A stretch of 14,195 bases of DNA from Aquificaceae bacterium (GTDB lineage Bacteria > Aquificota > Aquificia > Aquificales > Aquificaceae): assembly GCA_027049085.1 (NCBI GenBank), contig JALTVH010000182.1, positions 1 to 14,195 of the forward strand, read 5' to 3'. The notes below the pieces were generated by a model. The model saw only the letters and a program-made list of their open reading frames with translations. It was not told the origin of the DNA and did no database searches. Made by a program: the position numbers and the translations under genes. The stretch's first letter is position 1. Each line of letters starts with the position of its first letter. Below, one piece after another: positions 1 through 6,306 of the stretch.

Positions 1-29
1 AAGGTCCCTTTGTTGATTAGAGCCTGAGC

Positions 30-35
30 TATAAT
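30..35 (+). promoter_or_regulatory. -10 box of the aspartate aminotransferase operon, probably leaderless
   Basis: An exact TATAAT lies 8 nt before the ATG at 44. A normal distance from -10 box to transcription start would put the first transcribed base at or within a few bases of the start codon. No Shine-Dalgarno sequence precedes the ATG. A possible weak -35 (TTGTTG, 10-15) has a short 14-bp spacer. Inferred from sequence only. Confidence 0.55.
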
Positions 36-43
36 GTTTGTAA

Positions 44-1222
44 ATGATCTCCAGCAGGGTCAAATCTCTGAAGCCCTCTCCAACCATCGCTCTCTCAGCA
101 AAGCTGAGGGAACTCAGGGAACAAGGTGTAGATGTGGTGGGCTTTGGAGCAGGAGAGCCTGATCTTGATACACCTGACTTCATCAAGTCCGCCTGTATGA
201 GGGCTCTGAAGGAGGGGAAGACAAAGTATCCTCCCGCAGGCGGGATCCCCGAGCTCAGAGAGGCAATCGCTAACCTAATGGAAAAGGAAAAGGGCGTTTC
301 CTACAGCCCTCAGGAAATTGTTGTCACGGTTGGTGCAAAACTCGCTATTTTTCTAATACTCCAGGCTCTGATAGATGATGGTGACGAAGTCCTGCTCCCA
401 TCACCTTACTGGGTTACTTATGAGGAGCAGATAAAGCTATGCGGAGGAATTCCCATCTTTGTTCCAACCAGAACTGAAAAAGGCTTTGAACTTAAGGCTG
501 ATGAGGTTATCAAAAGGATCACTAACAGGACCAAACTCATCATAATAAACTCCCCGACAAATCCGACAGGTGCTGTCTTTTCAATGGAGGAAATCAGGAA
601 GATCGCAGAGGTATGCGTTAAGAAGAATATTTACATCCTCTCCGATGAGTGCTACGATGAGCTTATCTTTGACGAAGTTCCTTATCAGAGCGTAGCGAGC
701 CTTGGCAGTGAAATAAGAGAGATCACCTTCACGGTTAATTCCTTTTCCAAAACATTCTCAATGACCGGCTGGCGTGTAGGATGGGTTGCCTGCAGGGAGG
801 ACCTTGCAAAGGTTATAGCCAGTCTCAACAGCCAGTATGTTTCCAACACACCGACCTTTGTTCAGTACGGTGCCCTTGAAGCCCTCAGGAATCCTGCGGG
901 TAGGGAGTTCATTGAAAAGGCAAGGGAAATGTACAGGGAGAGAAGGGAAGTAATTACGGAGGGTCTCCAGAGCCTTCCAGATGTAAAGGTTTTCAGGCCA
1001 CAGGCTACCTTCTTTATCTTTCCTGACTTTTCCCGTTACGTTGAGGCATTTGGATCCGATGTTAAGTTTTCAGAAGCTCTGCTGGAAAAAGCTCTTGTTG
1101 GTGCTGTTCCTGGATCAGCCTTTGGTGCTGAGGGCCACCTGAGAATGTCCTTTGCCCTGAGCAGAGAAAACATTGAGAAGGGAATAGAAAGGTTGCTCAC
1201 TTTTCTGAAAGACCTCCGATGA
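44..1222 (+). CDS. aspC: Aspartate aminotransferase, PLP-dependent class I (Ib subgroup)
   Basis: This enzyme transfers the amino group between aspartate and 2-oxoglutarate in the cytoplasm, using pyridoxal phosphate. The 392-residue length is normal for the class I family. Visible landmarks are the substrate-side LKPSPT near residue 9, the GAGEPD motif at 35-40, PTNPTG at 171-176, the SDECYD segment with Asp201 expected to contact the pyridine nitrogen, the Schiff-base Lys236 in NSFSKTFSMTGWR, and Arg367 in the C-terminal LRMSFA motif, which binds the substrate carboxylate. The overall pattern is of the thermophilic Thermus/Bacillus Ib type, some members of which also act on prephenate; I cannot decide that here. 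The ATG is fixed by an in-frame TAA directly before it (41-43). It is the first gene of an operon; its stop overlaps the obg start as ATGA. Confidence 0.93.
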   Translation: MISSRVKSLKPSPTIALSAKLRELREQGVDVVGFGAGEPDLDTPDFIKSACMRALKEGKTKYPPAGGIPELREAIANLMEKEKGVSYSPQEIVVTVGAKLAIFLILQALIDDGDEVLLPSPYWVTYEEQIKLCGGIPIFVPTRTEKGFELKADEVIKRITNRTKLIIINSPTNPTGAVFSMEEIRKIAEVCVKKNIYILSDECYDELIFDEVPYQSVASLGSEIREITFTVNSFSKTFSMTGWRVGWVACREDLAKVIASLNSQYVSNTPTFVQYGALEALRNPAGREFIEKAREMYRERREVITEGLQSLPDVKVFRPQATFFIFPDFSRYVEAFGSDVKFSEALLEKALVGAVPGSAFGAEGHLRMSFALSRENIEKGIERLLTFLKDLR

Positions 1223-2238
1223 ATCTTCCCTTTGTTGACAGAGTCAGGATATTCGTCAAAGGTGGAAAGGGGGGCGACGGAGCGGTTGCTTTTTTGAGGG
1301 AAAAGTACCGCCCTAAGGGCGGTCCTGCGGGGGGAGACGGTGGAAAGGGCGGGGACGTTGTGCTTGTGGCAACTTCCAGCAAACAGACCCTTATAGACTT
1401 CAAGTACAAACGGCACTTCAGAGCAGAGAAGGGCCAGCACGGAAAGGGTAAAAACCAGAAAGGAAAAGATGGAGAAGATTTGATCATATACGTGCCTGTA
1501 GGGACTGTGGTAATTGATGAGGAAACGGGAAAAGTTCTCTGCGACCTCGTCTCTGAAGGTCAGCAGTGTGTAGTCGCAAAGGGTGGGAAAGGTGGAAGGG
1601 GGAACGCCCACTTTGCCACCCCCACAGATCAGGCACCGAGGTACTCCGAGAAAGGGGAAGAAGGTGAAGAAAGATGGGTGATCCTTGAGCTAAAGCTCAT
1701 CGCTGACGTTGGTCTTGTAGGACTACCCAATGCGGGAAAGTCGACCCTTCTTTCAAAGCTCACTCACGCAAGCCCTAAGATCGGGGATTATCCCTTCACG
1801 ACCACTCACCCCCACCTCGGTGTCCTTGAGCTTGACGACGAGCGCAGGCTCGTTTTTGCGGACATCCCGGGCCTGATTGAAAACGCCCACAAAGGAGCAG
1901 GGATGGGTCATGAGTTTCTCAGGCACATTGAAAGGACCAGGGTGATCGCCCACCTCGTTGATGTCTCAGACCTTGCGGTGGAAGATCCCATTAAAGCCTA
2001 CAAAATAGTGAGAAGGGAGCTTGAAAATTACAGCCATTCACTTGCTCAGAAGCCAGAAGTCGTTCTCCTCACCAAGGTTGATGCCATGAGTGATTCATCA
2101 AGAGCAGAGGCTCTGGAAAAATACCTTGCCCAAGAAGGAACAGAATACCTCAGGATCTCAGCAATTTCAGGTCAAGGACTTGATAGGTTAAAGGAACTTC
2201 TGTGGAAAATGGTAAAAGAGGCTGGAAATGAAAGTTAA
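1219..2238 (+). CDS. obgE: Obg family GTPase (ribosome assembly, CgtA)
   Basis: Obg is an essential GTPase that binds the large ribosomal subunit during assembly and links growth to nucleotide levels. The N-terminal Obg fold (about residues 1-160) shows the typical glycine-rich stretches (VKGGKGGDGAVAF, GGPAGGDGGKGGD, KGGKGGRGNAHF). The G domain follows with G1 GLPNAGKS (168-175), switch-I TTTHPHLG, G3 DIPG (215-218), G4 TKVD (285-288, with Thr in place of the common Asn) and G5 SAIS (314-317). At 339 residues it ends soon after the G domain, so it lacks the C-terminal OCT domain found in some homologues. The ATG overlaps the aspC stop (ATGA), so translation is probably coupled. No strong Shine-Dalgarno is present. 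The nuclease gene downstream overlaps its end by 11 bp. Confidence 0.96.
   Translation: MNLPFVDRVRIFVKGGKGGDGAVAFLREKYRPKGGPAGGDGGKGGDVVLVATSSKQTLIDFKYKRHFRAEKGQHGKGKNQKGKDGEDLIIYVPVGTVVIDEETGKVLCDLVSEGQQCVVAKGGKGGRGNAHFATPTDQAPRYSEKGEEGEERWVILELKLIADVGLVGLPNAGKSTLLSKLTHASPKIGDYPFTTTHPHLGVLELDDERRLVFADIPGLIENAHKGAGMGHEFLRHIERTRVIAHLVDVSDLAVEDPIKAYKIVRRELENYSHSLAQKPEVVLLTKVDAMSDSSRAEALEKYLAQEGTEYLRISAISGQGLDRLKELLWKMVKEAGNES
1307..1323. repeat. Perfect palindrome with triloop inside obg, stem shared with 4045-4061
   Basis: A 7-bp GC-rich inverted repeat (ACCGCCC, loop TAA, GGGCGGT) lies in the Obg N-terminal coding region, at codons for YRPKGGP. The same stem recurs in the intergenic hairpin at 4045-4061, with 16 of 17 bases identical. 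It may be coincidence of Gly/Pro codons, or a chromosome-wide hairpin motif. Confidence 0.5.
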
Positions 2239-2986
2239 TACAGAGGTTGAAACCACAGTGTGGGAGCCCTTAAAAGGATCTGCCATCTCAGGGGCGGCTG
2301 TCTGTTTTGTTGATGGTGTCATGAGGGCTGAGGAAGAATACACCGACAATCCTCTAATGTCCTTTTCCGCAGGGGCGGTTGCCCTGAGGACAGGAATGGT
2401 AAACCCTGCAGAGGAATCTCTGATAGCATGGGAGGTCAAAAGATCGGTGAGGGCATCTCAGGAAACTGCTTACAATCTTCTCAGAGACCTTGAGGCTGAG
2501 GTGATATCAAAGGTCTGCGGGGAAGATTTTGACCTTCTTATCAAGGACGGAACAATAGACAGGGCTTATAACTGCAGGACTCCCGTTGCAGGATTCATAA
2601 AGGACATTCAGAAGCTCTACATTCCCTACGAAAAAAGGGAAATTCTTAAGAGGCTAAAAAAGGGCCAGAGAACCCCCCTCTTTTTGATGGAGGGCAGCGA
2701 GGATGGGATTGATAAGCTGAGCTGGTTTGTAAAGCTGACAGATGCTCAAAAAACCTCTGACCTTGCACGTCTTGAAGTTGAGGCAGGATCAGGACTCGAG
2801 AATGCAGTTAAAGTTGCTGACCTCAGTGCGGGACTCCTTCCCGCCTTTGCCTCTGACCCTCTGAGAGACCCCAGAGCACCCCAGAACCTCCTCCCCATAG
2901 GCTGGCTTGAGAAAAGGCTCCGTTCACTCATGGGGGACTCCCGCCTTATCAGACGAAGTCTCTTAACCTCTCAAGGTCCTCAGTGA
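2228..2986 (+). CDS. NurA-domain nuclease-like protein
   Basis: This 252-residue protein resembles the NurA family, which are Mn-dependent 5'-3' nucleases that work with the HerA helicase in DNA end resection. What I see: an N-terminal FVDG (27-30; Asp29 a candidate metal ligand), a second acidic strand DLLIKDG (102-108; Asp107), a VAGFIKD segment near 121-126, an ARLEVE strand near 180-185, and the C-terminal DPRAPQNLLPIG (214-225) followed by a leucine/arginine helix, which I recognise from bacterial NurA-like proteins. No HerA partner lies in this window. The ATG overlaps the end of obg by 11 bp and is preceded by GAGG (2218-2221) at a 6-nt spacing, so it is read in the same operon. Its last 38 bp overlap the convergent uracil-DNA glycosylase gene. 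Family assignment comes from remembered motifs, not from a search. Confidence 0.68.
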   Translation: MKVNTEVETTVWEPLKGSAISGAAVCFVDGVMRAEEEYTDNPLMSFSAGAVALRTGMVNPAEESLIAWEVKRSVRASQETAYNLLRDLEAEVISKVCGEDFDLLIKDGTIDRAYNCRTPVAGFIKDIQKLYIPYEKREILKRLKKGQRTPLFLMEGSEDGIDKLSWFVKLTDAQKTSDLARLEVEAGSGLENAVKVADLSAGLLPAFASDPLRDPRAPQNLLPIGWLEKRLRSLMGDSRLIRRSLLTSQGPQ

Positions 2987-3617
2987 ACTGCTCATCAGCC
3001 CTTGGATTCCTCAGGATGTAAGCGGGGTGGTAGGTCAGGAGAACCTTGACTGATGAGTCGTAGGGATAGGCAAAGAATTTTCCCCGAGCTTTGGTTACAG
3101 GAATGTTTTTGCCCAGAATTCCCTCTGCAGCGGTAGCCCCAAGACAGCATATAACTCTGGGACTGAGGATCTCAAGCTCCTTTCTGAGGTAAGGGAAGCA
3201 TGCTCTTATCTCTGGCTGGGTTGGTTTTCGATTAGAAGGGGGCCTGCATTTGCAGACGTTGGTAATGTAAACCTCTTCCCGCTTCAAGCCCAGGACCTCT
3301 TCAATCTTGCGGTTAAGGTACTGGCCAGCCCTTCCCACAAAAGGCCTCCCCTGTCTGTCCTCTTCCTCCCCCGGCGCTTCACCCACAAAAACAATGGGCG
3401 AGTAGGGATTTCCGTCTCCAAAGACCACCTGGGACCTGCTCCTGTGAAGGTCGCATTTTGTGCAGTCTCTGTAACTTGAGAAAAGTTCTGAAAGGAGGGC
3501 ATTTCTGTCCTCTCTTACAGCCTGGTTCTCTTTTGTTTCCAATGAGCTGGTCAGGTAAATCTCACCGAGCCCCAGAGTCTCAAGAGCTTTAGCAGTTGCA
3601 AGGATCCTGTTCATCAT
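2949..3617 (-). CDS. Uracil-DNA glycosylase, family 4 (Fe-S cluster)
   Basis: This enzyme removes uracil, the product of cytosine deamination, from DNA and so starts base excision repair; the family is common in thermophiles. The 222-residue protein has the family-4 motif GEAPG-E-E-E-D (79-86) followed by GRPFVGRAG, the C-terminal HPAY motif (197-200), and four cysteines positioned for a 4Fe-4S cluster: Cys52, Cys55, Cys124 and Cys140. Their spacing (72 from first to third, 16 from third to fourth) matches the Thermus enzyme as I remember it. About 38 extra residues precede the first cysteine compared with that enzyme. Two adjacent ATGs begin the gene; GAGG (3625-3628) lies 7 nt upstream of the first. 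That ATG overlaps the JAMM protease stop as ATGA, so translation is likely coupled. Confidence 0.93.
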   Translation of the reverse strand: MMNRILATAKALETLGLGEIYLTSSLETKENQAVREDRNALLSELFSSYRDCTKCDLHRSRSQVVFGDGNPYSPIVFVGEAPGEEEDRQGRPFVGRAGQYLNRKIEEVLGLKREEVYITNVCKCRPPSNRKPTQPEIRACFPYLRKELEILSPRVICCLGATAAEGILGKNIPVTKARGKFFAYPYDSSVKVLLTYHPAYILRNPRADEQFTEDLERLRDFV

Positions 3618-4030
3618 CCGAAAACCTCAACTGGCTCTTCCACAAACTTGTCTCCCACCAGCTCCCACGACCTGTAGGAGACCCACCTGCCTTCCCTCAC
3701 CGAAACGATGATGTAGGAAAAGCCCTCAAAAGCCCTATCCCTGTCAAATTCTGAAGGTCTGTCAGGGTGGTCTGGATGGGAATGATAAACTCCAACAATC
3801 TCAAGACCGAATTCCCTTGCCTTGTCCTCTGCCCTCATGTAGTCCTTTGGATCTATCTCGTAGCGGTCGTTCTTGCGATCGGGATTGGCATTGGGCGTCT
3901 CATAGGCACCGAGGGCGATCCTCAGCTCACCCTGAACCTTCCCTAAGAGAAGACCGCAGGTTTCATAGGGGTAGTCCTTCTCAGCCTGCTCAAGGATCCT
4001 GTCAAGGGCTTTCTTTCTTATCTTTAGCAT
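3614..4030 (-). CDS. JAMM/MPN+ zinc metalloprotease (Mov34/PAD-1 type)
   Basis: A 138-residue stand-alone JAB1/MPN/Mov34 domain. The full JAMM catalytic set is visible: Glu23 in YETCGLLLG, then His83, His85, Ser93 and Asp96 in HSHPDHPDRPSEFD, which matches the HxH-x7-S-x2-D zinc site. It should therefore be an active metallo-isopeptidase or peptidase. Known bacterial members (Mec, QbsD type) cut peptides or amino acids from ThiS/MoaD-like sulfur carrier proteins, and this small size fits that class. No ubiquitin-like carrier or E1-like gene is present nearby, so the substrate is unknown. The gene starts at ATG 4030, 6 nt after an exact TATAAT, with no Shine-Dalgarno, and its stop overlaps the start of the uracil-DNA glycosylase. 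Confidence 0.9.
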   Translation of the reverse strand: MLKIRKKALDRILEQAEKDYPYETCGLLLGKVQGELRIALGAYETPNANPDRKNDRYEIDPKDYMRAEDKAREFGLEIVGVYHSHPDHPDRPSEFDRDRAFEGFSYIIVSVREGRWVSYRSWELVGDKFVEEPVEVFG

Positions 4031-4036
4031 GTAGAA

Positions 4037-4042
4037 ATTATA
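4037..4042 (-). promoter_or_regulatory. -10 box of the JAMM-UDG operon, probably leaderless
   Basis: An exact TATAAT on the minus strand ends 6 nt before the ATG at 4030. It lies 2 nt past the hairpin at 4045-4061, so the hairpin occupies the usual spacer. No TTGACA-like -35 is visible. Transcription from it would begin at about the start codon. Confidence 0.5.
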
Positions 4043-4044
4043 AG

Positions 4045-4061
4045 ACCGCCCGAAGGGCGGT
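4045..4061 (-). terminator. GC-rich hairpin, likely terminator of the DUF4382 lipoprotein transcript
   Basis: A perfect 7-bp stem (ACCGCCC / GGGCGGT) with a 3-nt loop (UUC on the minus strand) lies 58 bp downstream of the DUF4382 gene stop. The bases after it on the minus strand, CTTATAATTT, are only moderately U-rich, so termination may be leaky. The same bases hold the TATAAT of the next gene. Confidence 0.5.
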
Positions 4062-4066
4062 GGTTT

Positions 4067-4110
4067 AAAAAGAAAAAAAGAAAAAGAGGAAAGGGAGGGG
4101 GTAGAAAGAG
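4067..4110 (-). other. Polypyrimidine tract in the DUF4382 3' untranslated region
   Basis: On the plus strand 4067-4101 is an unbroken 35-nt purine run (A-rich, then G-rich). After one T it continues as purines to 4110. The minus-strand transcript would be unbroken C/U just after the lipoprotein gene, with almost no G. That could act as a Rho loading site or a triplex-forming tract. No coding function is seen. Confidence 0.45.
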
Positions 4111-4119
4111 CTCCTGTTT

Positions 4120-5214
4120 TTAATGCTTAGCGCACTCGGCCTCTTCACCAAGATAGAGGTTCTGAGAGCTGTCGTAACCTGTGACCTCAACTTCTACGGT
4201 CTTGCCAGGCTCTACATCTTCTATTTCGTTTACCTTCACGTCAATGTCGTTGGTGCCATCACCGTCAATGTCAACGGAAACTATCATGTTGCTTTGGTCA
4301 ACGTCAGTGGCCGTCCCTTTAACCTTGACCTCAATCTCATTGGCAGTGCAGGTGGCATTGTTTAGATCAAGGCTTGAACACTCAACCTCAACGCTCTGGC
4401 CATAATCAAGGGCAAGCTGGAGGATGTCATCAACACCCTGACCAATTGAGTCGTCGTAATTTACTCTAAAGGTCATGGATCCCATACTGAGGTCAAAGGT
4501 GTTGGCTGTGGTATCAAGGGTGTTTTCCACAATGGTTCCCTTGATCTCGTGTTCCTTGCCCTCCTTCTTCATGTGGTCTTCCACTTCTTTGGCATGGAGG
4601 GGATAAACCTTAAAGGAAACCGTGCAGGCAGGTGGATTTGTAGACGTATCAATGTCTATATCCGATTCCTTGACGCTAAAGTCAAGAGCGACATCGGTGG
4701 TCTGGTTTGCAAGGATATTGACCGCTCCAGTCACATAGATGTAACACTCCCCCGCTGAGGAATCACATACAGTTCTGTTTGGGAGAGGTCCCGCTTTGCT
4801 CTTGTCCTTTTCAGGGTCGTAATCGGTTAGAGAACAGGTGTAGGCTTCAGGTGTACCATCTCCATTGTTGTCGTAAAGAACATCAACAGGTGACTGCTCA
4901 AGAGTAACCACAAGTCTGTTGTACTCGCCAGCCGGACAGTTGGTGAGGTCAAGGAGCTGCATGGTTCCCTGAAGATCAGTAAGGTCAACCCTGTAGGGCT
5001 GGTCCGGGGCAAAAACAACACAGCCCTGTCCGGTCCCAGTGTGCTCAATTCTTATTTCTTTGATGCCAACCTCAACCCTGGTGGCACCGTCAAGGGGAGC
5101 GTCGGTAGCATAGAGGGCAACGGTTCCCGAACCTGCGGTACTTGAATTACCGCAGGAGTAGAGTCCAATTCCCGCTCCTGCGAGAACAGCACCCATCAGT
5201 ATCTTTTTCTTCAT
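4120..5214 (-). CDS. DUF4382-like exported lipoprotein with EF-hand-like Asp-rich loops
   Basis: Function is unknown. The N-terminus is a lipoprotein signal: basic MKKK, a hydrophobic run and a lipobox-like LYSC with Cys21, so it should be membrane-anchored outside the cytoplasm. Residues about 30-210 look like DUF4382 (GTVALYATDAP...VEVGIKEIRIE). Residues about 222-345 hold two repeats of a small beta unit (EIKGTIVENTLD and KVKGTATDVDQSN) of DUF5666 type. Two loops resemble calcium-binding sites: DNNGDGTPE (115-123) and DIDGDGTND (315-323). Several cysteines (65, 93, 127, 150, 157, 197, 279, 289, 361) could form disulfides. The start is well supported by AAAGGAGGT 8 nt before the ATG. A PhoB-like direct repeat lies upstream (5261-5278), which suggests control by the neighbouring response regulator. 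Confidence 0.78.
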   Translation of the reverse strand: MKKKILMGAVLAGAGIGLYSCGNSSTAGSGTVALYATDAPLDGATRVEVGIKEIRIEHTGTGQGCVVFAPDQPYRVDLTDLQGTMQLLDLTNCPAGEYNRLVVTLEQSPVDVLYDNNGDGTPEAYTCSLTDYDPEKDKSKAGPLPNRTVCDSSAGECYIYVTGAVNILANQTTDVALDFSVKESDIDIDTSTNPPACTVSFKVYPLHAKEVEDHMKKEGKEHEIKGTIVENTLDTTANTFDLSMGSMTFRVNYDDSIGQGVDDILQLALDYGQSVEVECSSLDLNNATCTANEIEVKVKGTATDVDQSNMIVSVDIDGDGTNDIDVKVNEIEDVEPGKTVEVEVTGYDSSQNLYLGEEAECAKH

Positions 5215-5222
5215 TTTTCTTA

Positions 5223-5228
5223 CCTCCT
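5223..5228 (-). promoter_or_regulatory. Strong ribosome binding site of the DUF4382 gene
   Basis: AAAGGAGGT on the minus strand, with core AGGAGG, lies 8 nt before the ATG at 5214. It is the strongest Shine-Dalgarno I see in the window. It contrasts with the first genes of other units, which lack one, and shows that this gene has a real 5' leader. Confidence 0.85.
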
Positions 5229-5239
5229 TTATTTGTTGC

Positions 5240-5250
5240 TTTATAGGATA
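5240..5250 (-). promoter_or_regulatory. Candidate -10 of the DUF4382 gene
   Basis: The minus strand reads TATCCTATAAA here, giving two overlapping candidate -10 boxes: TATCCT (5250-5245) and TATAAA (5245-5240). TATCCT lies 10 bp from the proximal GGTAAC half-site, close to the 9 bp seen at the 8142 promoter, so I slightly prefer it. A leader of about 20 nt would result. Confidence 0.4.
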
Positions 5251-5260
5251 GTTTCCTGGG

Positions 5261-5278
5261 GTTACCTTTGTGTTACCT
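5261..5278 (-). promoter_or_regulatory. Putative response-regulator box: AGGTAAC-N4-AGGTAAC (copy 1)
   Basis: Two perfect 7-bp direct repeats, AGGTAAC, are separated by ACAA, an 11-bp period equal to about one DNA turn. This is the geometry of PhoB/OmpR-family operators. The site abuts the kinase stop codon and sits over the -35 region of the DUF4382 gene. A weaker third half (plus strand GTTTCC, 5251-5256) adjoins it. An identical repeat unit is at 8165-8182. Binding is inferred. Confidence 0.62.
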
Positions 5279-6306
5279 CAACGGAAGTTAATCTTGGCAA
5301 TAAATTTTCCATCTCTGTATGAAAGCTCAAGCTTCCAACCCAGCTCGTCACAGAGCTTTTTAACAATGGCAAGCCCAAGACCCAGTCCCCTCTGGGACTC
5401 CCTGTAATACCTCTGGGTTAGCCTATCCTCGTTCTTTATCTTCTCAGAGGGATTTTCAACAAGAAGATCGTCCTCTTCAAGCCTGATTGTTACCGGTCCT
5501 TTCCCCTTAGAGTGCTTAAAGGCATTTTCAAGCAGGTTGGTCACGATCCTTTCAAGGGCTAACCTGTCTGCCCTGACCACAGTGCTCTTTAAGTGCATCT
5601 CTACCAGCTTGTCGGGATAGGCTCTAATCATAGAGCCTGTAATCCCCTCAATAACGCCCTTGAGGTCTATCCTCTCAAGTTTAAGTTCGGCTTTTTCTCT
5701 CAGGGGTCTGAGGTTTTCCTTCAGGGACTCAAGCTGATGGAGGGCGATCATGGCCCGTTCTATCTCCTCGTCTGTATATTTTTTCCTGAGGATCTTAAGG
5801 TTTACGAGAAGGGTCATTATGGGCGTGTTAAGGTCGTGGAGAATATCTCTCATCACCTCCTCAATAAGGCGTAAAGCCCGTCTCAAGGGGTTCAGAGAGT
5901 AATAGGCAAAACCTGCAGAAAGGAAGAAAGCCACAAGAGAACTCAAACCAAAGAAAATAAGTGAGCGCTTGAAAAGACCTTCCACATCCTTTTTGTAAGA
6001 GATGGCTGGGTAAATAACCTTCAGTGCATCCCTTGTAGTACCAGGAACAGGCACAAGGATGTAGAGACCTTCTTTTCCTTCATAGAGTTCATAGAATCTA
6101 TCACCTTCTCTTATCGGTGTAACGTCAAGGGCAAATCTTTCCCCCTCAAAGGTATAGCTGTAATTCTTCAGCTCAAGAAAGATAGAGTTCTTCAGTGCGG
6201 TCACCTCAGACCTGTAAATGAGATAGGTGATGACCCCGAGGGATATAACCATTGTCAGAAAGAAAAGAGAAAAGCTCTTTAGGAGGGATTCCCTTTCATG
6301 AATCAA
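5278..6306 (-). CDS. Two-component sensor histidine kinase
   Basis: A 342-residue inner-membrane kinase. TM1 is at about 12-31, a short extracytoplasmic sensor of about 80 residues follows, and TM2 is at about 115-137. There is no HAMP-sized linker before the phosphoacceptor helix. The H-box is ILHDLNTPI with His157. The ATPase part has N-box NLLENAFKHS (257-266) and G2 box GLGLGLA (307-313). The G1 box is degenerate: LLVENPSEKI stands where D-x-G-x-G is usual, a variant that occurs in some functional kinases. The start is a TTG at 6306 with GGGG about 8 nt upstream. It overlaps the response-regulator gene by 11 bp, so the pair is surely cotranscribed and cognate. The signal is unknown. Neighbouring exported proteins suggest an envelope or metal cue; that is inference. 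Confidence 0.9.
   Translation of the reverse strand: MIHERESLLKSFSLFFLTMVISLGVITYLIYRSEVTALKNSIFLELKNYSYTFEGERFALDVTPIREGDRFYELYEGKEGLYILVPVPGTTRDALKVIYPAISYKKDVEGLFKRSLIFFGLSSLVAFFLSAGFAYYSLNPLRRALRLIEEVMRDILHDLNTPIMTLLVNLKILRKKYTDEEIERAMIALHQLESLKENLRPLREKAELKLERIDLKGVIEGITGSMIRAYPDKLVEMHLKSTVVRADRLALERIVTNLLENAFKHSKGKGPVTIRLEEDDLLVENPSEKIKNEDRLTQRYYRESQRGLGLGLAIVKKLCDELGWKLELSYRDGKFIAKINFR

Noticed and set aside
1..27. Possible C-terminus of an upstream plus-strand gene (frame 1 reads KVPLLIRA then TGA)
   Set aside because: Eight codons are too few to support a gene; two other frames also close within 20 bases.
1036..1611. 191-codon minus-strand open frame across the aspC-obg junction
   Set aside because: It is antisense to two well-supported genes and has no protein-family features.
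4031..4119. Possible small RNA or tRNA in the longest intergenic gap
   Set aside because: No tRNA-like fold is present. The gap is explained by a pyrimidine tract, a hairpin and a -10 box.
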